Assembly (NCBI GenBank): GCA_022605405.1
Contig: JABYQQ010000011.1
Span: 1,426,001-1,490,000 of the forward strand
Source: Earliella scabrosa
Lineage: Eukaryota > Basidiomycota > Agaricomycetes > Polyporales > Polyporaceae
DNA: 64,000 bases
Direction: 5' to 3'
Made by a program: the position numbers and the translations under genes. Numbering within the stretch: position 1 is the first letter of the stretch; every line of letters starts with the position of its first letter. Of this stretch, positions 12,187 through 23,740 are shown in pieces. The notes beneath the pieces were generated by a model that saw only the letters and a list, made by a program, of their open reading frames with translations, did not search any database and was not told the origin of the DNA.

Positions 12187-12677
12187 ATGATAGAACGATG
12201 GATGGATGGATGGATTAGATAAGCGTTCTCAGCTGAGCGCGGGAGAGCCTAATCGGGCGCAGCTCCGCCCTCTCCGTCTACCACCACGTCGGGGTCTCGC
12301 ACTGAGCAGTCGGCGCGGTGTGCCCACTCGCCTGTCTACGTATACTGCTTAGCTCGCTGTCTGGCCACTTGCCGTACGCTAGTCCACGCCAACACGCCGA
12401 GGGCTGCTCCTGCCAAGCTCGACATCTGCAGTCATGACGTCCCGTGTTCTCGGGGGAAAGTGAGGTTCGTTTGTTCGTCCTGACGTACAGAAGAAAGACT
12501 CAAGGCTGTGTCTGGCGATACACGATGTCAATCAGGAGGCTAGAAGTTGTTCTGGGTGGCACAAGTGAGAACTCGCACTCCGGGTGGCACAGGTGAGAAC
12601 TTGCACTCCGGGTGGCACACTACAATGTCGTCCAAACTCACGAGGCAAACCAGGAACGCTGACGACGCGCCTCATGG
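12187..12677 (+). repeat. Terminal inverted repeat, left
   Basis: 491 bp matching the reverse complement of 18,281-18,775 and of 41,573-42,063's mirror. It has a (GGAT)n microsatellite near its outer end (4 units here, 5 in the right TIR) and a 28-bp tandem repeat near its inner end. Confidence 0.92.
12554..12619. repeat. 28-bp tandem repeat inside the TIR
   Basis: Two full 28-bp units beginning GGGTGGCACA and a third partial unit. The same array is present in the two other TIR copies (about 18,341-18,408 and 41,634-41,700). It lies about 170 bp upstream of gene B1 and could hold repeated binding sites. Confidence 0.8.
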
Positions 12678-12695
12678 TACCGTACCCTCTCTGTC

Positions 12696-12704
12696 TGCAT
12701 ATAT
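12696..12704 (+). promoter_or_regulatory. TATA-like box of gene B1
   Basis: GCATATATAG about 85 bp upstream of the B1 ATG and just inside the TIR inner edge. The identical site precedes B3 in the other arm. Confidence 0.5.
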
Positions 12705-12784
12705 AGAGCATGTCTGCGTCGACCCCTTCACACCACCATCGCCCCGCACTCGACGCATTCCCTAGCTCCGCACCTTCGACAATC

Positions 12785-13633
12785 ATGAACAGTTCAATCG
12801 CTGCCAATGATCAGCCCGCGTACGATCTCTCCCCAAGTCGACTCCGTCATCACTGCTCACCCTGTTCCCAGCTCGATCACTTCCGTGTTCTCAGGAGCTT
12901 GTGTCGAGCTCACTTTCTCTCCTCGCCACGGCGGGCCGTTTGACACACCAGTGGACGATGACAAAGAGTTTGTGTTTCTGCTCGTAGCCGAGGTCGCGCC
13001 GTCACACTGTGAGTACATCTATCATCCAAGAGTCATATTGGTCTTGACCTTTCGATAGTTGCGATTACTGCTAGGGAGAACTATTACACGATGCCGGCAG
13101 TGGCTGCTCCTACCAACTGTACATTCTTCGCCGAAATGAATGACACTCTTCTCATGGCAGCGGACATGGTGAGTGCTTGCCGGAGTCCGTCTCTCGTCGT
13201 GCCTCATGTATCGTCGATCGTAGCCTTCCCTCATGGTCTCGTTGAAACCGGAAGGTTATGAAATCTGGTATCAGTTCTCCTTCGAGTACGACATCGAGTT
13301 TTGGGGCCTCGTAAGCGCGTTCTCGCACATCAACACCATGCATTTCCACCGCCAGACCATGATCGAAGAGCAAATCAAGCGTCTTAGGAGTGACTTCCTG
13401 ACCTTCTTCAAGCCGACCGTCGCCCCGTACAACGACCCCAACGAGATACAGCACATGCGCGAGGAGGAGAAGAAGAAGATGAAGTCGGCGATGCGGCGTC
13501 GCCAGCGGAGGGCCCGGCGCTCACACACTGTCGACTCCGGAGACGGTATGTGCACCTCTCCTACGCGTAAAGAGAATTGCTGATCATACACCAAGACATC
13601 GACTGCGAACTGGTCGAGAGTGATTGCGAGTGA
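12785..13633 (+). CDS. Family B protein B1, unknown function
   Basis: Five exons (12785..12819, 12872..13008, 13059..13168, 13224..13545, 13596..13633), 213 aa. All junctions hold frame with phases 2,1,0,1. Family hallmarks: a short N-terminus, then SVFSGACVELT, a hydrophobic strand EFVFLLVAEVAP, a middle exon ending LLMAADM, then KPEGYEIWYQFSFEYDIEFWG and a helical, Arg/Lys-rich C-terminus. No signal peptide or transmembrane segment, so probably intracellular. I do not recognise the family. B1 starts about 108 bp inside the left TIR. Its twin B3 is almost identical except in a block covering late exon 2 to early exon 4, introns included. Confidence 0.82.
12933..13263 (+). other. Variable block in gene B1
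   Basis: Over this ~330-bp stretch B1 and B3 differ at many positions and by indels in exons and introns, while flanks on both sides are near-identical. The counterpart is about 40,978-41,317. Encoded pairs include HGGPFDTPVDDD against HGKPFNLPTRED, and TARENYYTMPAV against IARGNPYAKEGQ. The B3 version resembles B2 (ARDNPYVTG) at that point. Confidence 0.85.
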
Positions 13634-14011
13634 CGCGGATGCGACGCGGCGCATGTGCGCATGTAGTTTGATCCTCCTAGTCGTACCATCAATCGTTCTG
13701 TCTCTATCGTGTAACTTATGTCAAGACTCTAGAAATGTTTCATGCCCATCTTATGCGTGCGCGATGACTTACCAGACGGCGCGTCGCCGTTTAGAGCTTG
13801 TGCGCTAACCCGACAGGACCAGGACCAAGACTAGGACCATCGCGAACATTCGGTGAGACAATGAATGCTGTACATGTTCGTGCGCATGCATGCACTTTGT
13901 GATGGCAACTCCTTTGTCAAGCATGCGGCCATCAACGCCTTTGTCTGCATGTACCCTTATATATAACTCGGTGAGTGTCTATACTCTCTCATCTCACATT
14001 CCTCACTACCA

Positions 14012-16890
14012 ATGGCCGGCAGTAGGCACGACGAAGAGCGGGACTATCGGAGTCATCCTATCGAAGCGGAGCTTGGTACATTGCTTCCACGCGTCTCATA
14101 GTTCTCTGATCAACCCTCCTTGCGTCACAGCACCTCATGACGGCTGGGGCTTACATTCCGCCTGGTCTGCCACGAATGGGCAGCTCTGTGAGTAGTTCAT
14201 TCACAAAGCGCTATCCGTCTCACCTGATTTTACACATCGCAGCCGATAAGACCTGGAATGCGACGACCGGCGTCGATGTTCAAGCACTACAAGAGACGTT
14301 GACTGCAGAGATGCCGTCTCTTCTTTATGGCGGATCCACGTATCGCAGTCCCACCCAGCTTGGCATGAACCAATTTATGTCCCAAAGGGTAGAGTCCCTT
14401 CCGTCATACGACCAGGAACCAATGGACACCGAAACAACGTATCCGTCACTCCAAGCGAATACGGAAAGGATGTTTCCGCAGGCGAGCACCTCTCTCAGAC
14501 AGTTTGGAGCAACTCCTGATCGTCTTCGATGGCCGGCCACGAGTCCATATTCACAGCCGTTTAGCGAGCCCCGAGCAGTCGTCCCGCCGGCTAGTGACGT
14601 TGACCTCCCAACAGTATCAGAACCCCTTGGCAATTCCTCAGCCTTTCCTCAATGGATCAACAAATCGCCGGAAGACTTCACGCAGCCTTCGGCGCCGGCA
14701 GGATCTGATCTCTCCCCGAGAAGCGACCGACCTCGTGAGGCGATTCATTTTAGTGACGACTGGCATGCCGATAGCCAGGACGACATGACCGAATCGATGG
14801 ACGAAGACGGCTACGTCAGCAGCGACGATGAATACACGAGTGGCCAGGCCGAGGATTTCAGTGACGATGAACTAGTCAGCGACGCAAGGGCTTCGGAACG
14901 CTCATCTTTCATTACTGTCGACTTGGATCGTAGGCCTTCGATCGAGCCTGCCATGGTCCCAGGGTTCCGCCATCCTGACCATTCTAGTATGGCAGGTAAT
15001 CAAGTTCCGCCTAATCATCCGAGTTACACGATCAACGTCGGGACGGCGAATACGACATTGCCCAATCTGCCTTTCACATTCACTGTCCCGATACAGCCTC
15101 ATGGACCGGGTTTGGATGGCGGCTCGACTTCCCCACGAACGTGAGTCGTCTTGGCAGTGCTAGTTGATGCCAGTGGTTTGTGCTCATGATCATGATCCGC
15201 ATTGCTCACTGCAGTCCCGGATCGTACCTGCTCTCGCAAGCAAGTCGGCGCGAAGCACAGTGAGTTTTTCAGTAGCCTGTAACTGCATATCTCATGTCTT
15301 CGTGTCTAGCGGCGGAAGGAAGCGTTCAGCACCTTCGCAGTCCAGTGTCTCGGTCACAGGCTCGCAGCGTATGGATCGACATGTCAGCAAGAAGCAGCGG
15401 AACCTGGCTGGCAAGCATCCGGCTGGAACCCCATTGTACCATGTGAGTACAAATTCTATGTCGAGTCGTGACGCAACCTCTACTGACATTACAAGACTGG
15501 CGGCAGGGCAGCGCAGCCAGCAGGCGGACCTAGCTTGCAAGATGCACCAGAAGGTAATCCATATGTGAGTACATCAACATGACCTCTGTTCTAGCGTTAA
15601 TGTCCATCCCTAGGCGTCACAGGCGTCGCGCGGTGAGGTGGCTGCGTTGCGCCGCGACGTTGAGGCGCTTGTGACCGGATTTCGGGAATTCCAAGCGACG
15701 GTCACCGATATGCTGCGAACTCACATCCGCGCTATGCCTGACGGAGCTACCGCACAGCGCAGCGGACCCAGCAACAATGCAGGTCCGAGTCGTCGTTCTA
15801 CGGAGGAGGCTTCCGTTCGTTCGTTTGTGCCAAAGCGCAAGACAGGTCCTGTGCACCGCACCGATGAACTCCTCATCCTTTCGGTGGGTTCTTTCTCTAG
15901 GGTCTACGCACAAATTGCTGCTAATGCGATCACTCAAGCACGATGTGCAGACTTTTGCTCGTATTTTGCTCAAGCGGGACGGGCCCGACTCTCCCTTCCA
16001 CCCTTCCACCATAGCGACGTCAGAAGAGGTGGCTGCTTTCGAGAAGTCGACTGACGGCAGGCATTGCTGCACCCCGCAGGACTTCCGGATTGACATCTTG
16101 ACAGGCGCGCTCAACAGATGGAATCGGTCTGCATCGATAGTGTTCGCTCAAGCCTTCGTCGAGACCGGGGATTACGACTGCGAGGACGAAGAGAAGATCT
16201 CCGAGGCATTCATGACACACGTTCGAACTCTTCGGAAGAAGTTCCGCGAACAGGGGTTGACGGCGGTGGAGGTCCGTGATCGGCAGAAGCAGGCCAATCG
16301 GGATCAGCGCAAGGTGACAGTGAGTCTTAACCCCTGGCATCCATACCGATAGCCGTATTAACGTTCCTTCCAGCTGTTCTATCGCAGGCGGAGGGTTTGT
16401 TTGAAATACCCACAGCTCACCCGACATCTGGATATGCTTGAGCGATTCGGTGTCGACGGTATGAGTTCCGACGAATCGGAAACGGAAGCTGGTGTCAAGC
16501 AGTACATCATCCTCACCAAATCGTGGCGTCCTGAAGAGGTCTCTCGCTGGCTGCAAGGCATGGATGCTGTCGCTGCACTCACCGCAAAAGGACGCGGAAA
16601 GCGATTCCGCACACGCGTTATCAGCACCAGACGCGACGACACTCGTCCTGCCGTGCGAGGTCTACCGAAGAACGCATACAGCGCTACGTGGTACGCAACA
16701 CTAGGTGCCTTCGCGCGTGCCGACCTCCATCGCAGTGAGGACGAGTACAACTTTAGCCATTGTGACGAGGTCCTGCTGTGAGTCAATAATCTGCTCTGGC
16801 GCTGTTTCTCACATCTGACCTCCTATGCTCCGTCGCAGTGCAATGGATGCATACAGTCGGCGACTCAATCGCCCCGCACAGTACCGTTGA
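14012..16890 (+). CDS. Protein E, repeat-borne basidiomycete hypothetical protein
   Basis: Multi-exon gene starting MAGSRHDEERDY at 14,012 and ending at 16,890 with AMDAYSRRLNRPAQYR. Frame-consistent introns include those near 14,076-14,130, 14,192-14,242, 15,140-15,215, 15,883-15,948, 16,321-16,373 and 16,778-16,838. The N-terminal half is disordered, with Ser/Pro/Asp-rich stretches (about 14,600-14,900). The C-terminal half is helical and ends in a well-ordered domain: KYPQLTRHLDML, GVDGMSSDESE, ILTKSWRPEEVSRWL, RPAVRGLPKNAY. I recall this C-terminal domain as widespread in agaricomycete hypothetical proteins, but know no function. A near-identical inverted copy is at 37,348-40,226. Repetition suggests a mobile or amplified gene. 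Confidence 0.75.
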
Positions 16891-17433
16891 GAGCGTCTCG
16901 AGCGAGTCAACTTGCAGACCACTCCTGCTTCGTTGGCCTCGCCTCTGTTTCGCACTCGAGAATCCGCGCTGCGCCTTGAACATGTATATCATCTGTCAAC
17001 GGACACATATTCTATGTCTATTGTGGGGCGAAGAGTGCGGGCCGACAACTCAACTACCATGAGAGCCGAGAGTCGTAGACAGGCACCACCGACTCTGCAT
17101 GTACATAATCATCATGAACCCCGCACGCTGTCTTAACCACAAACCCCTGCCGCTGGCGAGTGGCTACGTTCTCACGATGCTCTTTCTGTATACAATCTTC
17201 GTCGGACGCACTATCACTACACCGATGCCCCGCGCAAACTCGCGCCGGAGCAGACCGACTCGGTTGCGATTATCCCGATCCCCCCGTACTAACGGGGACA
17301 CCGTCCAACAACTCCCGTAGCCGTCTTCAGGCGGCCGAGCGGCTCCAGCAGCGCAGACGTACTCACACCTCTCACAGACGTTCCGGCGCGTTCTCGGTGG
17401 CATGAAGGGGGAATAGTAGAAGGAGGCAGGTAA

Positions 17434-18188
17434 TCATTCCACGTATGTATCTGAGTCACTCGCTGAAGATAGTTGACTCGCCTCCCGCCTCTCGAACCAA
17501 CTCCCGCGCCCTTCGGTTATAGATTGGATCTCCTGAGGGTAGCCGGATCGAGCGACCACTGGTTTGAAGTATGATGAGAAGTCATGGCGCAGCCGGTGAA
17601 GTTGTGCCTGAAGGAGGTTCTCGCGGTTGATGTGGATGAGTAGGGTCTGGGCGATTGCACCCAGGAAGCCCCAGAACTCGATCGCGTGGTCGAAGATGAA
17701 TTGGTACCACACGGCGAAGCCCTCTGGCTTCAATGCCACAATGAGATGACTCTGAACGGTTCTGAGCACAAGGGCAAGTGATATACGGGAGCGGCAACTG
17801 ACCTGGTCCACCGCCACCTCAAGCGTCTCGTCAACTTCTTCAACGAACACACCTTGATTGATGTGATCACCGGGGCCAGTGACGTAGGGATTGTCTCTCG
17901 CAACAATACAGACTGGATCGACGATGAGTATATCAAGATCTAGAATCATAGGCATTTCGAGGGACGCTCACCATGGGAGGGTGCTATGGCTGCAACGAGG
18001 ACGAACACTGTTTGAACTGGGGTGCCGCGAGGTGGGGTGTCGAAGGGCTTGCCATGACGAGGGGAGACAGTGAGCTCGATGGATGCTCCGGAGAACACGG
18101 GAGTGATAGCGCTGTAGACACAATGAGAAACAATGGCTCAATGACAGCATTCGGAATCTTACGCGGGCTGGTCAACGACACTGTCCAT
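17434..18188 (-). CDS. Family B protein B2, unknown function
   Basis: Starts MDSVVDQPA at 18,188, with a 26-nt first exon (phase 2) then PVFSGASIELTVSPRHGKP and VFVLVAAIAP. A third exon carries CIVARDNPYVTG and ends VAVDQ. The last exon begins SHLIVALKPEGFAVWYQF and runs to 17,434. Exon phases match B1. It is clearly more diverged from B1 than B1 is from B3. It starts about 93 bp inside the right TIR and points inward, mirroring B1. The 3' end differs from B1: no short fifth exon is seen. Roughly 210 aa. Confidence 0.78.
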
Positions 18189-18280
18189 TGTGATCGGTCG
18201 CGGGCGGTGAAGCGGTAGAACGGCGGTGAACGTTGCGGGTAGTTCACCCCAAAAGGTTTATATAGTAAAGAGTATACGCA

Positions 18281-18775
18281 CCATGAGGCGCGTCGTCAGC
18301 GTTCCTGGTTTGCCTCGTGAGTCTGGACGACATTGTAGTGTGCCACCCGGAGTGCAAGTTCTCACCTGTGCCACCCGGAGTGCGAGTTCTCACTTGTGCC
18401 ACCCAGAACAACTTCTAGCCTCCTGATTGACATCGTGTATCGCCAGACACAGCCTTGAGTCTTTCTTCTGTACGTCAGGACGAACAAACGAACCTCACTT
18501 TCCCCCGAGAACACGGGACGTCATGACTGCAGATGTCGAGCTTGGCAGGAGCAGCCCTCGGCGTGTTGGCGTGGACTAGCGTACGGCAAGTGGCCAGACA
18601 GCGAGCTAAGCAGTATACGTAGACAGGCGAGTGGGCACACCGCGCCGACTGCTCAGTGCGAGACCCCGACGTGGTGGGAGACGGAGAGGGCGGAGCTGCG
18701 CCCGATTAGGCTCTCCCGCGCTCAGCTGAGAACGCTTATCTAATCCATCCATCCATCCATCCATCGTTCTATCAT
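18281..18775 (-). repeat. Terminal inverted repeat, right
   Basis: 495 bp, the inverted counterpart of 12,187-12,677 with only a few substitutions and one extra CCAT unit. It lies directly upstream of B2. Outside it, at 18,776, the sequence GTCATCGAT begins unrelated DNA. Confidence 0.92.
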
Positions 18776-18966
18776 GTCATCGATATGTTGTATCCCGCGT
18801 ATACGGCTCGTTCTGGATCTAGATACGAGGTTATTGGCACCATCCAACATGCTGCTATCCCTCTCATTACCCGCCGTTAGAATGGTCACTACAGGGTGCA
18901 GTAGTAAGTGACACAGTTGTGAGTATCCTCGATCCCTCTACCCCGACCCTGTGCCAAATCGGCCCT

Positions 18967-19555
18967 TTATACCAGCTCTTCTGACTCGTTGGAATTGCTA
19001 GAATTGAATGCTAGCTTACTCTCCAACGTTTTCAAACGGTTCTCGTAGAGATGGCGTAATGAGTGTACCGAAGTCAGTTGTCTGTCCAGTCGCTCGATGT
19101 GGGCCTGATTGAATTGATGCTCTTCTTGCAGCTCTTTGAGTCGTTCCTGCATCTGGAAGTCCCTACCCTCGTCGTGCAGAGCACTCAATGCAGACGAAGT
19201 CGCACTAGAGACGAGTCGGTGAGTGCTTCTTCGGAGTATTATGAGGCACATACCTTTTAACCAAGTTCGCGAGCAGTGCGTCTTGCTCATCCTTGTCGTA
19301 AGTCACGAATATTTTCGTGAACTTGTTGCCTTCCCTGAGTGAAGACCCACAGATGCCACACACGGAACACGGCTGCGCGGTGCGCTGAGCCAGACAATCG
19401 CGGTGGAAGACGTGGCCTATACCACCGTGATATCAGTGAGTATCTTTCAGGGAATGTGTTATGCACGTACCGCAAGTAGTCGCAACAGTCTCCGTCTCGA
19501 TACCCCCGTTGTCCATCAAGAATGGCGAGTTGCATATCGTGCAATAGTGGTTCAT
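18967..19555 (-). CDS. Family C protein C1: RING-finger protein with coiled coil
   Basis: Three exons, complement(18967..19204, 19254..19416, 19471..19555), 161 aa. An N-terminal RING starts YCTICNSPF (C-x2-C at residues 5 and 8), continues with TTCGHVFHRDC (C29, H31, H34, C37) and closes with QPCSVCGIC, a RING-H2-like arrangement typical of ubiquitin E3 ligases. After the RING comes a long charged helix with heptad-like Leu spacing (residues about 95-150), a likely coiled coil. The first intron splits the Gly codon of CGH, exactly as in C2. It sits between B2 and A1, divergent from A1. E3 activity is expected from the family; the target is unknown. Confidence 0.85.
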
Positions 19556-20159
19556 GGCGAGCGTGAATTGAGAAGGTATAGGTAGGAACCATCAGATTTT
19601 ATAGTATCACGAACAAAGAGTTCCTTGTACATGTGCTTGGCTCTCTGGGAGCCTGAGGCGCGTCCAGTGCCGAACTCCGATTGCTGAGGCTATGCAACGA
19701 GGTTGGGTCTTTGTCTTTGATCGCGTATGATAAAATGCGCCTGTCGCCGCCACCTCCATGGCCACTCACTTATAATCCGCTCTGTGCATCATGTCTAACC
19801 TCATGCTCTTGCAACGCTGTCAACTAATGAACCGCTGCATAAGCTGCCTCTCATGGGAGGTTCCGGTGACACCCGTCCACGACCACGACCACCAGGAATC
19901 GATTCATGCATCAATCCCTTGAAACTCGCTGATGGATGGCACACCCTGATCTTTGTTCCTTCTTCCTGGGATCAACGCGTGTTGTGGTGGTTCTTTGTCT
20001 CTCGCAATGCTTCACACCATACTCACAAAGGCAACTGACAACAAAGGAATAGGTCTATATAAGTGTACTCATACTTGACGTGACACCACACGCCCACGTC
20101 TTCAACGCCATCTCACTTACGCCTGGCAACCTCCTTTCACATCCGTTCACAGTATCGAC

Positions 20160-21460
20160 ATGCCTACTAACCCTATCACTGTCGAGGCATCCTCCACTAC
20201 TCAATCATTCGAGACATTGTGCAACATCAAGAGAGCTATATTCGACACCAAGGCCCAGCTCGAAGCTGACCTCTTCGAGTACGTCCCTCCTGCCCTCAAT
20301 CCTCGAGTATAAGTACTAAATTTAAACACTTACAGTGCTCTCAAAGTGCACTCGGGAGACGAGATTTCTGCCTGGTCGCAACGGTTCTTAGTCGGTCTCC
20401 GGGACCGGAACGAGAGATACCGTCACTCGATACTCACAGATCTCCGCAATGCTGCGCGTCGTGCGAGACTCGACAATGCTCCCGAGAAGCTTGCGCAAGG
20501 GTTGAAGGAAATTTTGGACCTCAGCATAAGTATTCGTGGCGAGGCTACCAAAGTGAGCGCCATGCCGCTGTCCTCTTCGATTGAAATCGACTCACTCTCG
20601 TCGCGTACTAGATCATAGCTCTCTACGAGCACGTTCTTCCAACGATGGCGGCACCTCAGCAGGCCTTTTTAAGAGCAGAGAGTGATTGGATACGTTCTGG
20701 ATACTCTATGATTGACCAAGCGCAAGTCAAGGTAGAAGCCGAGTTCATGCGGACCAAGGAGTTGCTGGACATCTTGACTATGTCAGAAGTACGTCCTTTT
20801 CTTATCTAGTATGGTACTAATTCTGACGAGAATATTGCAGGAGGACTTCGAGAGAATCCTGTCTCCGTTGAAGACAACCCCTCCGGGTATCTCATCCGCA
20901 AGTCTTGATCCCATATGTCGCAGCCTATATCGATTGTGGGAACAGCGATGTACCATTGCCCAAAAGGCCTACGACGCGGTTTCCGCTGCGTTTTCAACCT
21001 GGTTCAACATGGACGGCGGAGGTATTTACATGGTGACTGGCGAGCATGTCAAGCAGATGGAAGAATTACGCGACACGATGATAGCGCAGGTTACTAGGCA
21101 AGCGGAGTTGCTAACCTCCATCTCGGTACGCGCAGTGTTGTCTTCGACCGACAATCCCGTGACTCACGACTCTCAACATCTCTTAATGCAGCTGTTCGGG
21201 GAGAGGGCCGAGAATGCACCATCAGTTGTTGTCACTGGTAGTGGTCGATGTGTTGAAGTCCTAGAGCTCCTCACGGCCATGCAGGACTACGACGGGGCGA
21301 TGGAGGCGATCAACGATGTGTATGATGTAAGTTCCATGTCTTCCATCACTAGCCGCTGTGAAGATGCTGACCTGGCTCGTGGCAGCTGGAAATTGCGCTT
21401 CTCCAGAAAGCGAAAACCTGGGCGCAGGAAGCAGCACCCTTGGTGGGTAGGTTCGCTTAG
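20160..21460 (+). CDS. Family A protein A1, unknown helical protein
   Basis: Six exons (20160..20278, 20336..20552, 20612..20788, 20841..21125, 21192..21326, 21386..21460), 335 aa; every junction keeps frame. Exon lengths 217, 177 and 135 nt recur in other members. The protein is helical and hydrophilic with no signal or membrane segment. Hallmarks: IFDTKAQLEADLF at the end of exon 1, GLRDRNERYRHSIL..LR..ARRAR in exon 2, EEDFERILSPLK opening exon 4, LFGERAENAPSVVV opening exon 5, QKAKTWAQEAAPL in exon 6. Closest relative is A2. I do not recognise the family. B2 and C1 lie just upstream in the opposite direction. Confidence 0.85.
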
Positions 21461-21869
21461 GGAGCGTTCCGGCACGTCGTCGTGTCCGTGGGTGGTCTAG
21501 TACGGTTCCAAAATTCAACTGTGGCGCGAATAAACAGAACGCATATCACATACGGTACTATCTGTTGTACAGTAATAATCCCCTTGCCACTTCGACCAAG
21601 GTACAGCCGCCTCAGTGCAGAGTCTGGCTCCCACTTGCCTAGCAAGCCGAGTCGTAAGAAATGAGGCTTCTCTCCGTACACCCAGTGCTCGGCGGCCATC
21701 TCCATCCCTCCTCCAGGGAGATGCGGTCGTCGTGGCAAATGAGATGTTCAAATGACTAATAGCGAGGCAGGAGAGTCCGCGACACCGCCAAGCGGTGTCT
21801 GGTGTGCATGTGGCATGGCACTCCCCGGGACATCGGGGTGTTTCTGCAGCCAACGCACCATCAGCAACG

Positions 21870-23740
21870 CCCCATCAGAGGTCTCAAGACACATCTCGCA
21901 ACGCACGTTATAAAGCGAGCCGTCCGCGCCGACCGAGCACCCCTCGTCCAAGTAACCCATCTTGCTCACGATCGCCGCAATCCTGCACGCGCTCAGACGG
22001 GCCGCGCGCCGTCCGACGAGGCGCGCGAGGGCGTGGAAGAACTGGCGCGAGTCGAGGGTCGTCTCGAGCGCGAAGAAGTGGTTGAAGATGCCGATGATCA
22101 TGAGCAGCTTGTCCGTCAGGTTCATCTCCATGAGGGAGAGGAAGGCAGTGTTGAACGAGTACGGGATCTCGATCTTGTGCGTGTTCAGGCCGAGGAAGAG
22201 CACGCTCTCGTCGATGGGCTCGCAGATGATGAGCCGCAGGATCTCGCCGAGGTACCGCCCAGATATGAGCTTCTCGAACGCTTGCTCGCCCGGGTTGTTC
22301 GAGGTCTCGTCGATGATCTGGTTGTGTTCTGTTCGCGGGAGGTTCTCGTGCTCGAACGAGTCGAACGCGCTGGGTCAGTAGCTGCCGCACGGTGTACTGG
22401 GATCGCACGCACCCACTCGCAGTTGATGGCCATTTCCATGTTCGAATCGATCCCAAGTTCGGCGATCTTGGGGATGTCGCTGACCCGCTCCATGTGCGCG
22501 GCGTTGCAGCCGGTACCGAAGATGCAAGCTATTGGCGTCTTTGGGTTCACGTCGCGCGACGCAATAAGCGTCCCCGTCGTGTCGCACGTAAGGGCGACAA
22601 CATCTGCGGGGACCGACTGTATCCATGTGCATGAGCAGTGTATCTGCCGACTTGCGAGAAGCCAAATGACCTTCGGTGTTGGGAGTGCCGACGCCCTTCG
22701 TCCATCTTATGAGCACACCGTGGTCAATTCGCTCTTGCCTGCCCGACGTCAGCCCAGTTCGCTGTCCACCTGGACAACCACTTACGAGCTCGGAGCAGGG
22801 GTACGGGAACTGAAGCCACAGGTCAGCAGGGGAAAACGTAATTTTGAGAGACAACGCACCGTGAATCCGAGAAGCAAGACCTGACCCTCAGGAATAAGAC
22901 CCTCCTCCTGGTGCAGAAGTCGAAGAGCTTCTGGCCATCCTCCTGCTTCTGCTCCTCCGATAGGCGATGGTTCGCCTGGTGATCTCGAACTTGCCCCCGC
23001 CTTCTAGGGTCTCAAGACAGACATGCAGGTTGGTACCACCTGTGACCAATTCATCAAAAAAGGTAATCACACGGATTACGCGTGAATGGGAAAGATGCAC
23101 GGCGGGAATCATGATTAACACGAGTGCCAAGATTCGCGCACGTAGCTGCGCGGTTCACCAAAGTGACATGGTGGTATCGACTCATGATGCTTGGTAAGTC
23201 GCGCGCTAGGAATGGAAGACGGGTGGGAATGGTCGTGCTCCGTCGCGGCATGGTTCTATGTGTGCGCGCGCGGGACATCCCTCGCAGGGCATGTGATGAG
23301 GTCAAACGCAGACAGCAGAACTCACCTAGATCGACGGCGGCGAGGTAGGTGCCAGTCTCCTTGCCTGTGGGCCACCCGAACACATAGGTCGAGATCATGG
23401 GCTGCCGTTCGGACGAGCAGTCGCACCGTCACTCGACTCGGACCAGAGCTAAATTGTGACTTACCATAACCTGGCCGTGTTTCAAAAGTCCGACCTCGAG
23501 CGACTCCTTGAATGCCTCAACGATTATGCGCATCCGCTGGGGCGTCGAGTTGAACCTACACGGGCCTCGTGCGTGAAGCTTCCGGGGGTATTCGGAGCGA
23601 AGTGGGACTCGCAGAGCCTCGCGGAGGTGGTCTGCCATGGTCCTGTGATTGAGCATGATCGCATGCGAGTCGACGGTGGGGAGTCTCGGAGTGAACGTAC
23701 TTCTTGGTTGCGTGCGGGAGACCTGCATCGTCCTCGCTGT
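21870..23740 (-). pseudogene. Hexokinase pseudogene
   Basis: Minus-strand fragments follow a fungal hexokinase from N to C terminus: YVFGWPTGKETGTYLA (about 23,390), GGTNLHVCLETLEGGGKFEIT, EEQKQEDGQKLFDFC, ERIDHGVLIRWTKG, CIFGTGCNAA, PYSFNTAFLSLME, IIGIFNHFFALETT and IVSKMGYLDEGCSVGADGSLYN. They lie in different frames, so frame is lost at least in the KFEIT region, before the RIDHGVLIRWTKG part, and after the CNAA part. A stretch between FDFC and PEGQV that hexokinases normally have looks deleted. Conclusion: a decayed copy; a working gene presumably exists elsewhere. Hexokinase phosphorylates glucose at the first step of glycolysis; this copy should be inactive. Confidence 0.85.

Larger units (their letters stand above)
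12171..17266. repeat. Inner inverted repeat, left arm
   Basis: About 5.1 kb that recurs inverted at 36,972-42,079. Sampled segments are >99% identical except for one strongly diverged block at about 12,933-13,263. The left boundary is at GTCATCGG (12,171), 16 bp outside the terminal inverted repeat; the right boundary is in CGGTTG near 17,266. It contains one TIR, gene B1 and gene E. Confidence 0.92.
12187..18775. mobile_element. 6.6-kb unit bounded by ~490-bp terminal inverted repeats
   Basis: The sequence between 12,187 and 18,775 begins and ends with ~490-bp inverted repeats that differ at only a few positions. It carries B1 (+), E (+) and B2 (-). B1 and B2 both start about 100 bp inside a TIR and point inward. 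None of the three gene products looks like a transposase, so the unit would be non-autonomous or of an unknown type. A possible 7-bp GTCATCG occurs near both outer edges, but the left copy is separated by 9 bp from the TIR end, so a target duplication is unproven. The long-TIR layout recalls Mutator-like elements, or a palindromic gene duplication. Confidence 0.6.

Noticed and set aside
12164..18790. Target-site duplication GTCATCG around the TIR unit
   Set aside because: The right copy abuts the TIR but the left copy is 9 bp away, and part of the left flank is an imperfect palindrome; not reliable as a TSD.
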